NCBI RefSeq assembly: GCF_000002595.2
Contig: NC_057016.1
Span: 1,308,735-1,372,734, forward strand
Origin: Chlamydomonas reinhardtii
Taxonomy: Eukaryota > Chlorophyta > Chlorophyceae > Chlamydomonadales > Chlamydomonadaceae
Direction of reading: 5' to 3'
DNA length: 64,000 nt
Positions 10,751 through 23,741 of the stretch are shown one piece after another. Position numbers and translations under genes: made by a program. Positions within the stretch are counted from its first letter, which is position 1. Every line of letters begins with the position of its first letter. The notes under the pieces were generated by a model that was not told the DNA's origin, did no database searches, and saw nothing but the letters and a program-made list of their open reading frames with translations.

Positions 10751-13700
10751 ATGAGCTTGTGTAGGGCCAGGGGACTCGTGGCTGTCGCCCGGCCCCGCCT
10801 AGATGTTGCATTTGCACTGGGACCTCGGCCTCGCCCTCAGCGCCAAGGTGTATCGGTGAAGGCGGGCGAGGTGTCACTGCCATACCCAAAGCCTGAGGTA
10901 GGAGCTGGAAGCTGCTTTCGGTGAAGAAGTTGGTGAAGGGCTTCAGCTCGCAAGCAAACCCTTGTGTGGTCCGGCGCCGCTTGAACAGCGACAAAGCCTG
11001 TCCTAATACACGTGCATATTCTAAAACGCCCGACTGCGCATGCACCAGCTGAACGGTGACTTCAGCAGCCGTGTCCACGGTTCTTCGGCTGGCAAACCAT
11101 GGTCCCTCCCCACCCGCACTGTCCAACATCGCTTACGGCACATCGCGCCCCGCTCAGGCCAACGACCTGGACCTGGGCACCTGCAACGTGGCGGCGGTCG
11201 TCGTGGACAACCAGTCCGACCCCAAGTTCACAGTGCTGGAGATCATGGTGCGGTTTGGAGTGTGTGTGGGTGAGGATAGCGGGAGAGGAACCTAGGCAGG
11301 TGGTGGAAGGCGATACCGTTACTTGCTGCTGGCAAGGAAGGGAAGAAGGCAATGCTCAGCGTGAGGGGCAGCCCTGCCTAGCGCTTGCGCGGATGAGGGG
11401 CTGCCCGGGCGTGCAATGCGGCGCGTGGCGTCCGCACGAATAATGTGCTTGATGGGACAGGTAGGCTTGTCACCTACGCGGCACCGTGGCGGGGTGCTGG
11501 AGACTGGACACATCTAGAGGCTGCTCATGTATCGCCTGGTATCAGACCTCTCCTGATTGCAGTATTTACACTGATATGTTCCCGCGAACTGAACCATGTA
11601 TGCGACCCCCTGCTGTTTGCCCAATGGCTCCCCTCCCTCCCCCCCGCATGCCCACGCATTTACATGCATGTAGGCGCCCGATCAGCCGGGACTGGTCCGC
11701 GTGCTGTCATGGGTCCTGAACGGTAGGTCGCTCGCCTAGCGGTTTGCGCGGACGACTCGTGGGCTTGGAAGCATGAGCGCCGGACCGTTAGTTTGATTTC
11801 CCCCACGTTGCATTGTCACAACTGTTGGGTTGCCAGAGCAAGGGTTGCTGTATGTGCTCGCACGGCCAGCTGCTGCTTGTACCGCGCGTGTGCATGCGCG
11901 GCACAGGGTGTGCGGCCATGCATCCTTCCTTTCAAGCATGTTTGTTCAGCACACAAGTACATGCTTTCGGGTTGTGCCTGACAACACGCACGCACGCACT
12001 TCCACACACAGGCATGCAGGTGCGGGTTCACCACGGGCTGCTGGAGACGAACGCGGAGGGCATGGCGCGCGACCGGCTGTGGGTGACGGACTTCCGCAAC
12101 CGCAAGGTACGTACGTGGACAGCTAGCTAGCTAAATGTGATCCTTATGTGCGGTGGGGCGTGCGTACTTGTTGGCATCTATCTCAGCTGGCAAGTCGGCA
12201 TGCATGCATGCAAGGCTAGAGGTGCCGTGCATGAGCAGCAGCAATAGTGCGTGGTAATATCAGCGAGGCTTGACGTCTTTGCTTACGTGCGTTAGCGGGC
12301 ACGTACTTGCGGCGTCCGTATGTTTAGCGGACAACAGTAGTGTGTACGGGGGGCCAGAACTGCTACAGGAGCCTACTAGCCTGCTCCTTATTGTTCCTTA
12401 TGCCCTTGCACGCCGCTCGCTTCTTCTGCTCTTCTGCCTCCCCGCGATACACAGTATTGCACTGCGATTTCCATGGAAAGCAAGTGCCAACCCATACGCA
12501 TCTCCTCATGCTGATTGCATGTACTTGCAGCTTAAGAACTCGTCTGCCGAGTCGCTTGGCGCTCGCCTGGAGGACTTCATGATCATGTGCGGCCCGAGTG
12601 AGGCCGAGCACCAGACGGTACGTGGCGTGCTTGCGGTTTTGTTTGTGTGCGTGTGTGCGTACATGTGGGCGCACATGCGCGTGGGTGCGTACGTGTGTGC
12701 GCCCGTGCGCGGCATTTGTGTTACAGGGCAAACGGACCGAAAGGAAGCACGCGTGTCAGTGCACGTGCATGCGTGGCGTGTCGGTTTGGGTGGTTGGAAG
12801 TGGATCAACCACATGTGACTTGGAATGGCAATTTGCCGCCTCCATGGAGAATGCATGAGCGAGCAAAGAAACTGCTGCACTGCGCATGAGTTTCACGCAT
12901 GATGGTGTGGTGGTTTCGGTGGATCAATCAGTACGCGGTACCGCCTCTGGTGTGAACAAACAACCTGCTATGCACGGCGCATACCGTAATGTGCACTGCT
13001 GATTCATCGTATGTTCATGCGCAGAGCTGGGTGTGCGGTGCCATCGAGGTGTCCAATGACGCCAACCCTGACTTCACACAAGTAAGCATACACAGCAGCA
13101 GGGCTTCCGTTAAACAGCAGGCTTGACTACAACGCTGCACGCACGTGCCGGCGGGACTAAAGCAGAATCAGCAGTAGTCACGCCGCCGTTGCGATCGTGA
13201 GGTCACAATAATTCATGTTGGTTTGCTGCAGGTTGTCATTCGCGGTGAGCCAACAGCCCACAAGCCGGGGTACCTGCTCGACCTCGCTACAGCCCTCACC
13301 AGCATTGGCGTTAGCATCCAGGTGGGTGTTAGTCTTTGGAAGCTGGGGACAACCGACACATGTGCACATACGCACGCATATCCAAACTGCAGCATGAGCG
13401 AGGGCAACGTGCGCATACGTACCTATGGCCACGCAACATGATAGAACAAACCTTATAACAGCACGGTCTGTCCGTTTTTAGCGAATTTACCACCCACGCA
13501 TGCAGCAGGGCGCAAGCAATCTGCGTACGTACATGGATGGGTGTGCGGGGATATGTAATAGTCCGTGTGCGGGCCCCGCGGTCGTTATCGCGAGGGAGGC
13601 ACTCAGTCCAGTGTGATGAGTGGTGGGAGCTGCACGCAATCAAGAGTGCGCCAACACAGCAGTCAAGCCTTATTGGCAATGGGTGATGAGTGCAAAGCCG

Positions 13701-15261
13701 CCGTGTTAATTGCATGCGCTCAGCGCCCTGATTTGCACGCACGCACAAACGCCGTGTGTGTGTCAACCACTTTAGATGCCCGCAGCCTACTTTGCATGTA
13801 ACGCATCTTCATTCACACTTACCAAAAAAAATAAAATAAAAGCACGCGTGCGACGTGATTCTTCGCCACTGCAGGAGGCCGTGATTCAGGGCGGGCCGGA
13901 CGTGCCCGCGCCCGAGCTGGCTGTTGCGGAGCCCGGCTATGACTTTGTGAAGTCCGGCCGCGTGTTCAAGTTCCTGCTCAAGGGGCCCGCCGGCGGCAAG
14001 ATGGTGAGTTGATTGCATGTTCTCAACAGCATTCTTGTTAGTGCCAAAGCAAGGACGGGCAGAGCTGGCACGTATGATGTGAAAATGAATAGCAGCATGC
14101 TGCTGCCCATTATCACTTGGCAACGCTGACCAAAGTTACCACTTGGCAACGCTGACCAAAACTCCCATGGACGGAGGAATCAAGGGATGGAGCGGCGGTA
14201 GATAGCGGCAATCCAGCCAGAACGGTCGTGAATGGGCAACGGGTGTACGCATTTATTTAAAGGGTAGCCGCTCACTTGCTTGGTCGTTCCTGTGAGTGCG
14301 TGCAATGGCATGGCGAGTGCAAACGCAACATAAGCCGCCGCAGCAGCAGGCAGGCGCGATGCCGCCACCAGCGTGTGCGTGTAAGTGTGTGCGCACATTT
14401 CACAAGCAAGTGACTGCTGGCTGCACCGATGCACCGCTGTTGCACGTGCGGCTGGACTGTGCTACTGCTACAGCGCAGTGAAACTCTACTTCGCGCACGC
14501 AACAACACCTACCTGCCAACTAGCTGCTAGTCACGCTTACTTCGACGCACGCGTGCTGGCTAGCTCACTTATTACGTCTGCAGTTACAGCACCCATCCAG
14601 TGGTTGTCGTGGTATAATCCGCCGGGGGCTGATGGAAACGTGTGAGGCTCCTAGCTCGTGCGCGGGTGGGGTTATGTGCTGCATCACCTCTTACCCATGC
14701 ATCCTGTCCCCTGCTTGCTTGCCTACTGCAGACGGCTGACAGCGTGGCGTCGCTGATCTTCACTCTGCGGCTGCTGGAGGGCAAGGGGACCATGCCCACA
14801 GGTAGATAAGCTGGCACGATAAGCTAGGTGGATGGGTCCAATCTGTGGGTACGAGTCGATCCGCCGCACATATGAGTACGGTATTGGCTGGCAGCCAACT
14901 TTGGTGACGCGCGTCACGCACGCCATAGCTTCCCTGGGCACTCGTATTATGTTGCTGGTCGACCCCGCGCGCACGTGTATGCTGTGTGCGTGTGCCATCC
15001 AGTCACCATTTTCGCCTGCCGCCTGCTGCCTGCTGGGTTGCGACTTGCGAGAGTCCATGCCGCCCAAGCCTACCTCCTGCATGCCTGCTGTGCGTACGTG
15101 CCTGATGATGTCCTGCTGCCTGTTGTGCCCGCCCGCACGTGTCTGCTGCTGCCTGTGCCCACCTGCTATTGCCCATCCATCCATCCATCCGTGGTTCCAT
15201 CCATGCAGTTGCACCCAACATGGACGCCCTGCTCAAGCTGGGGGACAAGTGCCGCAACTGA
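10751..15261 (+). CDS. Protein with two ACT-like repeats (probable plastid protein)
   Basis: Small ACT-repeat protein of about 302 residues, in the style of plant ACR11/ACR12 regulators; the ligand is unknown. Exons: 10751-10847 (tentative), 11066-11247, 11674-11722, 12012-12106, 12531-12617, 13025-13081, 13232-13321, 13875-14003, 14732-14801, 15209-15261, all phase-compatible. The first ACT core runs across three exons (FTVLEIM, then APDQPGLVRVLSWVLNG from the 49-nt exon, then VRVHHGLLETNAEGMARDR). The second repeat is weaker (FTQVVIRGEPTAHKPGYLLD, then LATALTSIGVSIQ). No catalytic domain is attached, so an allosteric or partner-binding role is inferred. The first exon was chosen because it supplies an ATG, an Arg/Ala-rich transit-like leader and the required phase 1; the rest of the model is firmer. 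A TGTAA at about 16557 is the first plausible polyadenylation signal and implies a long 3' UTR. Confidence 0.7.
14114..14160. repeat. 26-bp tandem repeat, two copies (intronic)
   Basis: The unit beginning CACTTGGCAACGCTGACC occurs at 14114 and again at 14140 inside the intron after exon 8 of the ACT-repeat gene. The copies are near-identical, indicating a recent local duplication. Confidence 0.85.
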
Positions 15262-18200
15262 TCAATAAATCAGAGAAGAGTAATTCGGTGTAGTGCTTAG
15301 TTACTGGTGAGCAAAGCCATGCCTATGGGGCTTCAGCGCCTGCATTGGATGCCTGCCTGGGCACCACGCGGCAAGCCGATGCTGGGCGGCGGAATGTGGC
15401 GCAACAGCAGACGCATAACAGCCGCATGACGCTGCCTCCAGGGAGCGTGCGTGCGGGCAGGGCGTGCATGTGTATGTGTTTTTGTGCGTGGGCAGTGCAC
15501 AGGCGTGTGGACGCGGCTGCGGGACAAGGCCTACATGCTGCAAGTACGGTAGATCGTAGGAATAATTGATAGGCCGCATGCATCTGAGGAGCAGCACCTG
15601 TGTGTGAATAGAGGCACAGAGAGCTTCCATGCATGCAAGAAACGTGCATGTTTGTATGCAAGTAAGGTAGGTCGCATTGTTGCTTCAAAGGCGCTCGTAG
15701 CATTCAGCAGGTAGATCGATAGTGTCGCAGCAGGGCCTGAGTTTTGTTTAAAACGCTGGCCTCCTCACACCCACAGAACCGTCTTAGACCTTTCGGCCTT
15801 CCGCAACTGCAGCGGCGGTGGCTGACACGTGCGGCGGTGGTTGACACATGTATGCGGCACTGTTTATCGGTGTTTTCTGCAGGGGTGCGTGGATGGAGGG
15901 TTTGAGAGATAGACCTGCGTGACTGTACGTGTGAGCACCACGCACTGTCATGCTGCAGCATCTGGCGCGTTACTGCTGCTTGCGCATCATACGCAATTTG
16001 CCTGCTGCCTGGTAATTGGCCCACCGATAATCTGATTCTTTTGTTTTTGTATGTGGAGCGCTCTTCCGCCGCACAAAGGGTGGCGCATCAACAGCATTGT
16101 GCACGCAGCCAGGTTGGTTCAGGGTTGGAGCTTTCGATATCTTGGAATTAGGGTGCGTTGCTGAATGTTTATGTTGCACAGCACCCGTCTGGCTTTGCGT
16201 GCGTGCACGTACGTACCGGCGGTATGTCCTTTGAAGAGCGCGTGGAGACTCCGGTTGCTTAGCTAGCCCTCCTGTACTACTGCGTGCGTCGTTGGCAAAG
16301 AGGTAGGTAGCACACTGACAACGTGGTGGAACCACCCTTAGGGCGCGGCGCGTGGCCTTGCTTGTTTGCTTGTGATGATGAATCTGACGAAGGTGCTGCA
16401 TAGTACGGCGGGTTGCCCATAGGTGTAGGTGTCCGTGTGAGCTCGATATCACTGCGTCACTCCACCCGTTGTGCGCATGCATGTACCCATAGGATTGCGG
16501 AGAAAACTCGAGAAACACGAAGAACGTGTTCGCTGATGGTACTGTCAGGGCCGAATGTAAGTTGCGCGGGGCACCGACGGCCAGCATCGGTCGGGATCGG
16601 TTGTACTTTTATCGACTTGGCTGCATGGGCTGTTAACCCGTTGATTGGTGATTGGCTCATGCCCAGCAGCCCCCGCAAGCCCCCGCCCAGCCCCTGCTGC
16701 CCAGCCCCGCCCACCCCAGCCCATGGCCTGCCTCCAGCCGCCGCCAAATACACATCCCTGTGCAATCGCGTGGCCGCTGAGTTGCGGACAAGTGGTGGCG
16801 ATGCAGCAGGGCTGCTGGCGGGCGGGTTGCTCGGTGGGGGCTACAGTGTGGGCGTTGGGTTCCCCTGCTTGCTGTTGGGCGGGGCGGGCGGGGCCTGGTA
16901 TGCTTCTGTGCTGCGTGTGATTGTGGTGGTGTGGATAGTGGCGGGCTCAGCGACGGCCTAGGTCTCGGGCTTGAGGCCATTCTGGGTGAGAGCCGGGCCG
17001 GCGCCGTGCATGATTGGCGTCGGGAAATAGCGTCGAGACGCTGGGGTCGTGCGCTGGGGTCTGCTGCATAATTGGGAGGCTTAAATCTCTGCGCAGCCAC
17101 CCCTGCCTTACTAAGTGCAGTTAGGTGCAGTGCTTGCTTGCCACGTGCGACGTAACGTACGGTCCCCGCCCGCCAAACTCACACGCGGAGGCGCACGCGC
17201 GACCTGCTTTGAACCGCTAGCTGCCGCTACTCAGCACTATCTGCGGTCGCCTGAGCTCCCCTGCTACTGCCGATCAGGTAGGTCAAGAGGTTGAACCAGG
17301 CACCGTTGGCAAGCTCACAAACAGGCCTGCAAGAGGTACACAGCAGCCAGCGCGTATGACCGATTCCTAAGGTTGGAGTCGAATTCTGTCTTCGCGCCGT
17401 GTCGCGGTGTGAAGTGCACTTTTGTGCCAGCAGACCCTTCATTTCTTAGCAGGCGCCGCTTCCTTGCTCGCGCCCACACTCAACTGGGGCTTCTTGGAGC
17501 GTATTATCAACCAAGATTCATGATGTAGGCGTCGAGGACGCATACGGCCTGATGGGGTGGACAACCAAAACGAAGCGCCTACTCTGCATGCGTGGCCAGT
17601 ACACTAAGCCACAACTCATTCCGGAAGTACTCCTGCCTGACGCTCGCACCGCATCCGCCGTTTGAGTTTGTGTGCAAGTAGTGCGTGAGCACCAGGCGAA
17701 CTCGCTTTAAGGCTTACGTTATTGTCCACATTCAAACTAGCATCTAAGCGAGCGTACCGGTTATAGCGCTTGTGTTGCAACGTGCGTGGTCGAACGTAGC
17801 ACATAGGACGTCCATACATGCCGTGTTCCAGGAGCCTGGATCGCATCACGTTTCCTCTTTTCGTACCTGTAATAAGATTGCGCAGTCCTTCGGCAGCGCG
17901 TTGAGTGTGCGGGGTCCACGCGGGCATCCGCTGATTTGTATGCTCGATCGTTCAGCAGAGCCAAGCCTGCCTTGATCGGTAAGCTTTAGGCCATTAATGC
18001 AATTTGATGCAGTCGCACGGATCTAGTGCCAAAACGCATAACTTTTTGCCTGGCGTGACGCTTCGCGCAGATTCCCTCATCGACCGCTCACGACGCGACA
18101 CCAGCAGACGTGGCGAGCAGCAGCAGTGCCGCCTGATATCTATACGTGTTGGCGGTGCAATGCCGGTCGCTGTAGCTCAACGTGACTGTGGGGGCATGCG

Positions 18201-18494
18201 TGCGTGGCGGGCCCGCACCGCCGCCGCCCGCCGCCGCTGCTCGCTTGCTCCTGCTGCATGCTGCTAGATAGCATTCCCGCCGCCAGCATACATTGCGTGC
18301 GGCGGTGCAGCAGCGACGTTTCTGAAAGTTCCATCCAGCTGAAGGATACAGGCAGCTAGCGTCCCAGCTGGATGCTGCCGGTGGACAGGTGCGTGCGATG
18401 CGTGCGTGCGTGTGTGTTCGTGCAGACGTGTCGCACTACTACTGTGTATTGCTTGTGTATGTGTTGTGCAATCTGTTGTGTGTGTTGTGCAATG

Positions 18495-18637
<143 letters not shown>

Positions 18638-21600
18638 TAACGTGCCGTGGGGCAGGCATGCCTGCGCACATACACAGGCGGGTCCAGGGTGAGGGGCAGG
18701 CGGGCGGGGTTGAACCCTAGGAACGTGATGGGTCGCACGCAGCATATGCCCTCCTGTGAAGCTTACTAGCGTATGGAGGCTATCTAGCTAGTCGCAAATA
18801 AAGTAAGGCGGGGCGCTTCTTGTAGCTCGCTCGCGGCGGCGTGCGGCGGCGGCCTGGCTGCATGCTGCGCTAAGCGGTTCATCAATACCAGCAGCAGCTC
18901 ATGCATCACGAAGCATGCCCATACGTATGCATACGCATGTAAGAAAAGTTAGATCTTCCTTACCTCGCATCATTCGTGTGATATGTGATTACCTGCTGGC
19001 ATGCATGCATGTTGACTGCTGACGTACGTCCGCCGATGGCACGCACGCATTGCGCAATGCCTGCTGTAGGCATGCCTGCTGCTATCTAGACATGGCGGCG
19101 ATGTTCGTTTATGTGTGCATTTATCAGCAGTGCAACATTGACGGCGGCTTGCACTGCATCAGCAGGTCCCTCTTGTAACCAATGCAATATGTTTATTGGT
19201 GCATGCATGTAATAATAATGATAGATGAACCATGTATGAATATGTGGCATAGCTAGCAAGCAAGCTCAGTTCAATTCAAAGGCAAGAATTAGATTACTAG
19301 TACATAGCTGCTGTCATGCATGCATGCGCCGCCGCCGCCGTTGGAGTAACACAATTGATGCATGCACGTACGCACCCTCCGAGTGCGTGCTGACTACTGC
19401 GCTGACATGTCATTTATAATCGCAAGGAAGTAAGCATACATGCCAAAGGTGCCACGGTGTTAGATGTATGGCACGCTTCCTGCTAGCTAGCTAGCTTGAG
19501 TGCGGCGTGCATGCATGCGTGTAGACGCGCGCTGCTGCCACTCATCAATGCGCACCACACACCGCCGCCTGCGTGCTGCCCGCCGCCTGCTGCCGCTGCT
19601 GCAGGTGCGTGCTCGCTCTGGATCTGCCGTAGTGTGCTTGCGGCTCCACTCATCGAGAATCTCTATTGATAAGAATTGTGTGCGCGTGTGTGTGCAAAAC
19701 AAACGGATGCACGCCCGCCCATGTGCGTGCATGTGCGTGCGTGTTCCAAGAAGGGGAAACACAACAAGCGAAATACGCGTCTACCCGTGCGTGTGCATGT
19801 ATGTGCCTGTGTCCATGTATATATGCATGTGTCGTCTGTATGTATATATGTGTGCTGGGTGCATGCATGCGTACGGTAGGTGTGTGATGGGACAGGGTTC
19901 AAGGCAGGTTGGCGAGGTCCCGTAGCATAGGGTGCAGCTGATGCCCGTACCCTCAAGCAGACGGCAAACAGTTTGCAGTGGCAGAGCAGAAGTACGGTAG
20001 GTAACATGTGCGTGCGTGATGATGGATGGGTGAATGGGCAGGATGGCGCGCCGCTGCAGCAGAGGCTTGCTGTTGTTCATGCATCCCAGCAGGCTGCCGC
20101 CAGGCAAAAAGTGTTACTTACACATGCACACATTCATAAATGTACGATAAATGGTGCGCGGCGGCTACCTGACTAATTTGATGGACGGGTGGATGTACGG
20201 CTGGATAATAACTGGATGGCTGGCTTGGAGCAATGCAAACAACGCAGCAGGGCTAGCAGGGCTGCTGGCTATGCTCGCTATGCTGTCATACTAGTCATAC
20301 ATCAAATGCTTGTTCTTGCTTTGCTCGCATTCTGTTAATTGCGTCGTGCATCATCGTTACTTCCGCATGCATCTGCGGCGTAGGGAACCTGCACATACAT
20401 ATATGTTGTTACAGCCGTACGTGGGTCTGCTGCATTTGATGACCCGCCGGGCCCGAGCGACACACGCACTACGGCGGCGGCCGCAGCCTACCATGCGCGC
20501 AAATGTTAGGAATGACCGCTAATTCATAGGCGACGTGTACAGATAGCACGTAGTCATGCAGCTGCCCGGGGTCGAGCAGGCACACGTCAGATAGACTGCC
20601 ACTACTGCCACGTGCGTGCGCCGCCGCCCGCCGTACGGCCGAGCGAGCGAGTGGCGCATCTGCTACTGCTGTCCAGCAGCAGTGTACGTTATTGCTGCAC
20701 AGTGTATATGTATGTTTGGTCACGATAGATTGCGAGTGCGTGTTTGCCTGCCTGCCTCGCTAGTGACAAATGGTTGCTACTGCGTGCCATCGGTCATACA
20801 CATACACTGATTCCTGCAATGCTGCCCGCGTGCAATGTGCGTGATGAATTGCTTGCCGCCGCGCGCGCGCCCGCTGCCTACTTTATTTGCTATGCAAGCA
20901 AGTGCCCAGCAGTAGGAATGATTATGGATGGCTTGGCGGGTGTGCTTGCTTGCTTGGGAATGAAGCACCCTATTTGCGTACCTTGCCCGCCGGGTGCTTG
21001 ACTGCAGGCGTAAACGCATGATGATTATTGGTGGGTACGTACGTACGCGTGTGTAGCAAGGTGAAGCACGGGACCCAGCAGCACACGGCTTGTGCTTATT
21101 ACCGGTATTGCGGATATATGGCGCTCTTGTGTGAATGATGATCAACCTGCCTTGTTTCTGATCTTTCTGATCTGTGGTCAGTGCTGGTAAGCAAGCAAAT
21201 ACCGCTCGCCGCTTAGATAGCAACGAATTAGACACCGTACCGTGTATGTATGTGTGTGCGCCGCCCTGCTGCGTGTTACATATGCATTTCATACAGCAGT
21301 GGCCACAATGCATGCACACACGAACATTGCTTGAGCACGTAGCAATGTGCTCAAGGAGCCGCATTATTGTCATTAATGTATGGGTTGGCTAAGGGATGCA
21401 TGGATTGTTCATTCGTTGGCCTTCAGTGCGTAGCTTGCTTGCTTGGCATGCATGCGGGCGGCATGGTTGGCACTTGCTTTCCAGCCAGCCGCGGAGGGCG
21501 GGGCACGCGTGCGGGGGCGATCTATGCTTGCATGCATCAAGAGCGAGCTCGTAGATTGCATTATCAGGGTATGGGCGATTGGTTGCTTAGGATGGAGTCG

Positions 21601-22516
21601 AACATGCGCATGGCAGCTGTGCTAAGATGGAGTGATGCGGTTATTCGACGGGCGGGGGCAGTAATGAAAGCAGCACGCCCTGGAGCACGCACATTTTGTG
21701 GCGTGGACAATGTTTCGGGGCACGTGTGAGGCACGGCGGCTTGCTTGCACAGGGATGTCACGCGATACGTGGGCATGCATAACTACTATGGTAACTGCAG
21801 GATAACATAGCTGCTGTGCATATGTTGACTTGCTTGGGATCAGCACTCCGCTGCACCGAAGATGCTTAATAAATACCGAACGAACGGGCACGGTGTCGTC
21901 GGGAGTGCAGTGTACGGCGCGGCAGCAAGCAGCAGCAGCAGGGCGCGCATGCCTGCCGTGCGCCTCTGCTGCAAAGCACCGTACATACGTACGCACGCAA
22001 GCGCTGAAAGCAAGGTGGCGCGTGTTACACGTTTGGCATTGTGCTGTGGGGCTTCGTCGCTTCCTTTTTGGCGGCCTTAAAGGCAGGCCGGAGAGTGCAT
22101 GCGCAAGTCGTTTGATCGGGACTATAATCACGCACTGGATGGACGACGTACGGGGGCACGCACGGCAGGGCATGCAGTGGAGCTAGGAAAGTAAGGGGCG
22201 TGTCTGCTCGCTGTAGGGGCTGGCTGGGGCATGGACGGGCGGGCGGGAAGGTGTGCGGAAGATGCCCACGCACACTCATGCCGCCGGCTACGCCGCCTGC
22301 GTATGTACGGTATTATTCTTGCACTTGTGGAGTATGGCTGTTCTGCGTGTGCGCGATTTCTGTTTTGCAGGGCGGAAACAATAAAGCGTGAAGTAAGCCT
22401 GATGCTGAGCATGGTGATGTGTGCAGTGTGAATGCTTCGGGCTGGGTGCGTACATACATACGTGCTTGTGGAGAAACAGTAGTGTATGTTCCATGCACCC
22501 CAGGCAGCAGTACGTA

Positions 22517-22600
22517 CTGGGCGGCACCTGGGCGGTCCTGGGCGGCAGCTGGGCGGCCCTGGGCGGCAGCTGGGCGGGCCTGGGCGGCAGCTGGGTGGGG
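22517..22600. repeat. 21-bp minisatellite, four copies
   Basis: Four head-to-tail copies of CTGGGCGGCAGCTGGGCGGCC, starting at 22517, 22538, 22559 and 22580, with the outer copies most diverged. The period is a multiple of three, so it stays open in several frames, but no gene is evident. Confidence 0.9.
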
Positions 22601-22624
22601 GCTGGGCGAGCCTCTGGAGCCACA

Positions 22625-22769
22625 TACCAATGGGTTACCGGGAAGTTACCATTTACCCAAAGTTTACCGAGGTTTTACCGATCAGCCAACCCATACCAAT
22701 CCTGACCGATGCTAACCGACGCTGACCATCGGTTTATCAGGGTGACCGCCCGGTAACCGCCCCCATACC
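22625..22769. repeat. ACC array phased at 10-11 bp
   Basis: ACC, mostly preceded by TT, TA or TG, ends at 22628, 22639, 22650, 22657, 22668, 22679, 22697, 22707, 22717, 22727, 22747, 22758 and 22769. The usual step is 10 or 11 bp, with one 7-bp step and two steps near 20. The spacer bases differ between copies, so this is not a simple tandem repeat. Function unknown. Confidence 0.7.
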
Positions 22770-23741
22770 GATCGGTTTAATAGGGGCTGGAACGGTAGGG
22801 CGTAGGGTTTTGGATGAAAGGCACACCTAACCGCCCGCCCTGCGCGCGCCTGCTGGCTGGCTTTTGTAGCACGGGGTTCTCTATTATTGTGCATAATTGC
22901 TTACTGTGAGATGCGCGCTTGAGTAGGTCCCGCATATGGCACTACTGCACCGCTGGTACGATACACATACGGCTGCCAGACAGCCAGTCGGCGATCCAAC
23001 GTGCAATCGACACGGGAATGAAGGGGCGGGGGCGAATTTAAAGGCAGCAGGTGTTTCCGACAGCAGCCGCAGTGCCGATCAATTGTTGCAAACATACACA
23101 GCTTGCTATTTTTCTTGATATGGGTGGAAACATACACGCGTGCATGGCGGCCCAGCTAGCAGCAGTGCGCCCAGCACGTCAGTCTGACTGCTTGACTTTG
23201 CGCTTGCGGCGTCTTCCCTCGGGCCGGCGATGCAAAACGCTATGAGGGCAAAACTCAAGTACAACAGATATCTCTCACGCGGCTGACGGCAGTACACGCA
23301 GCGCAGCCTGACGCCGCGCGCCAGAAGAGGCGATTCTTGTCTTCGCGTGACGGATGAAGGCGGGCTAGCGCACCGTCTAGCGCACACACTAGTTCATTGT
23401 AACTATTGTAGAGTACGTAACTCGGGCAATTATACCCCCAAGGTTCAACAGAGCTCTCTATTGGTATCACATGATTGTGCTCGCGCTGCTCTCAGACCAC
23501 CAGGTGACGGCGGCAACACGCCTGCTCCGCTGATTCAGAAGCTCTCTTAGTGTCACGACTCTCACTGATGGTTAGGGCATGTCCAGGCCCAGCCGCGCGG
23601 TTGGTCTAAAGCCTTGCTCCAGGGCGGTGTCCGACGCGCGCCACGAGCCACCGTGACGTGCAAAAGAAGCGTTCAATATGCAGCATGTAATCCCAGTAGG
23701 CAGATGAGGGTGGGCGAAGCCAGGAGGTCAGCGCCAACAGC

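Noticed and set aside
10497-11129. 210-codon minus-strand frame opposite the ACT gene start
   Set aside because: Overlaps a supported plus-strand exon and has no family match.
1-15261. Operon-like grouping of LOV kinase, LSM11 and ACT gene
   Set aside because: Separate promoters, differing strands and spliced genes; nuclear eukaryotic DNA, no functional cluster.
19880-19925. tRNA-like GGTTCAA motif
   Set aside because: No cloverleaf arms could be paired around it. No tRNA was found elsewhere either.
20469-20723. Possible minus-strand exon (LLDPGQLHDYVLSVHV)
   Set aside because: Faintly protein-like, but no partner exons or known domain within reach.
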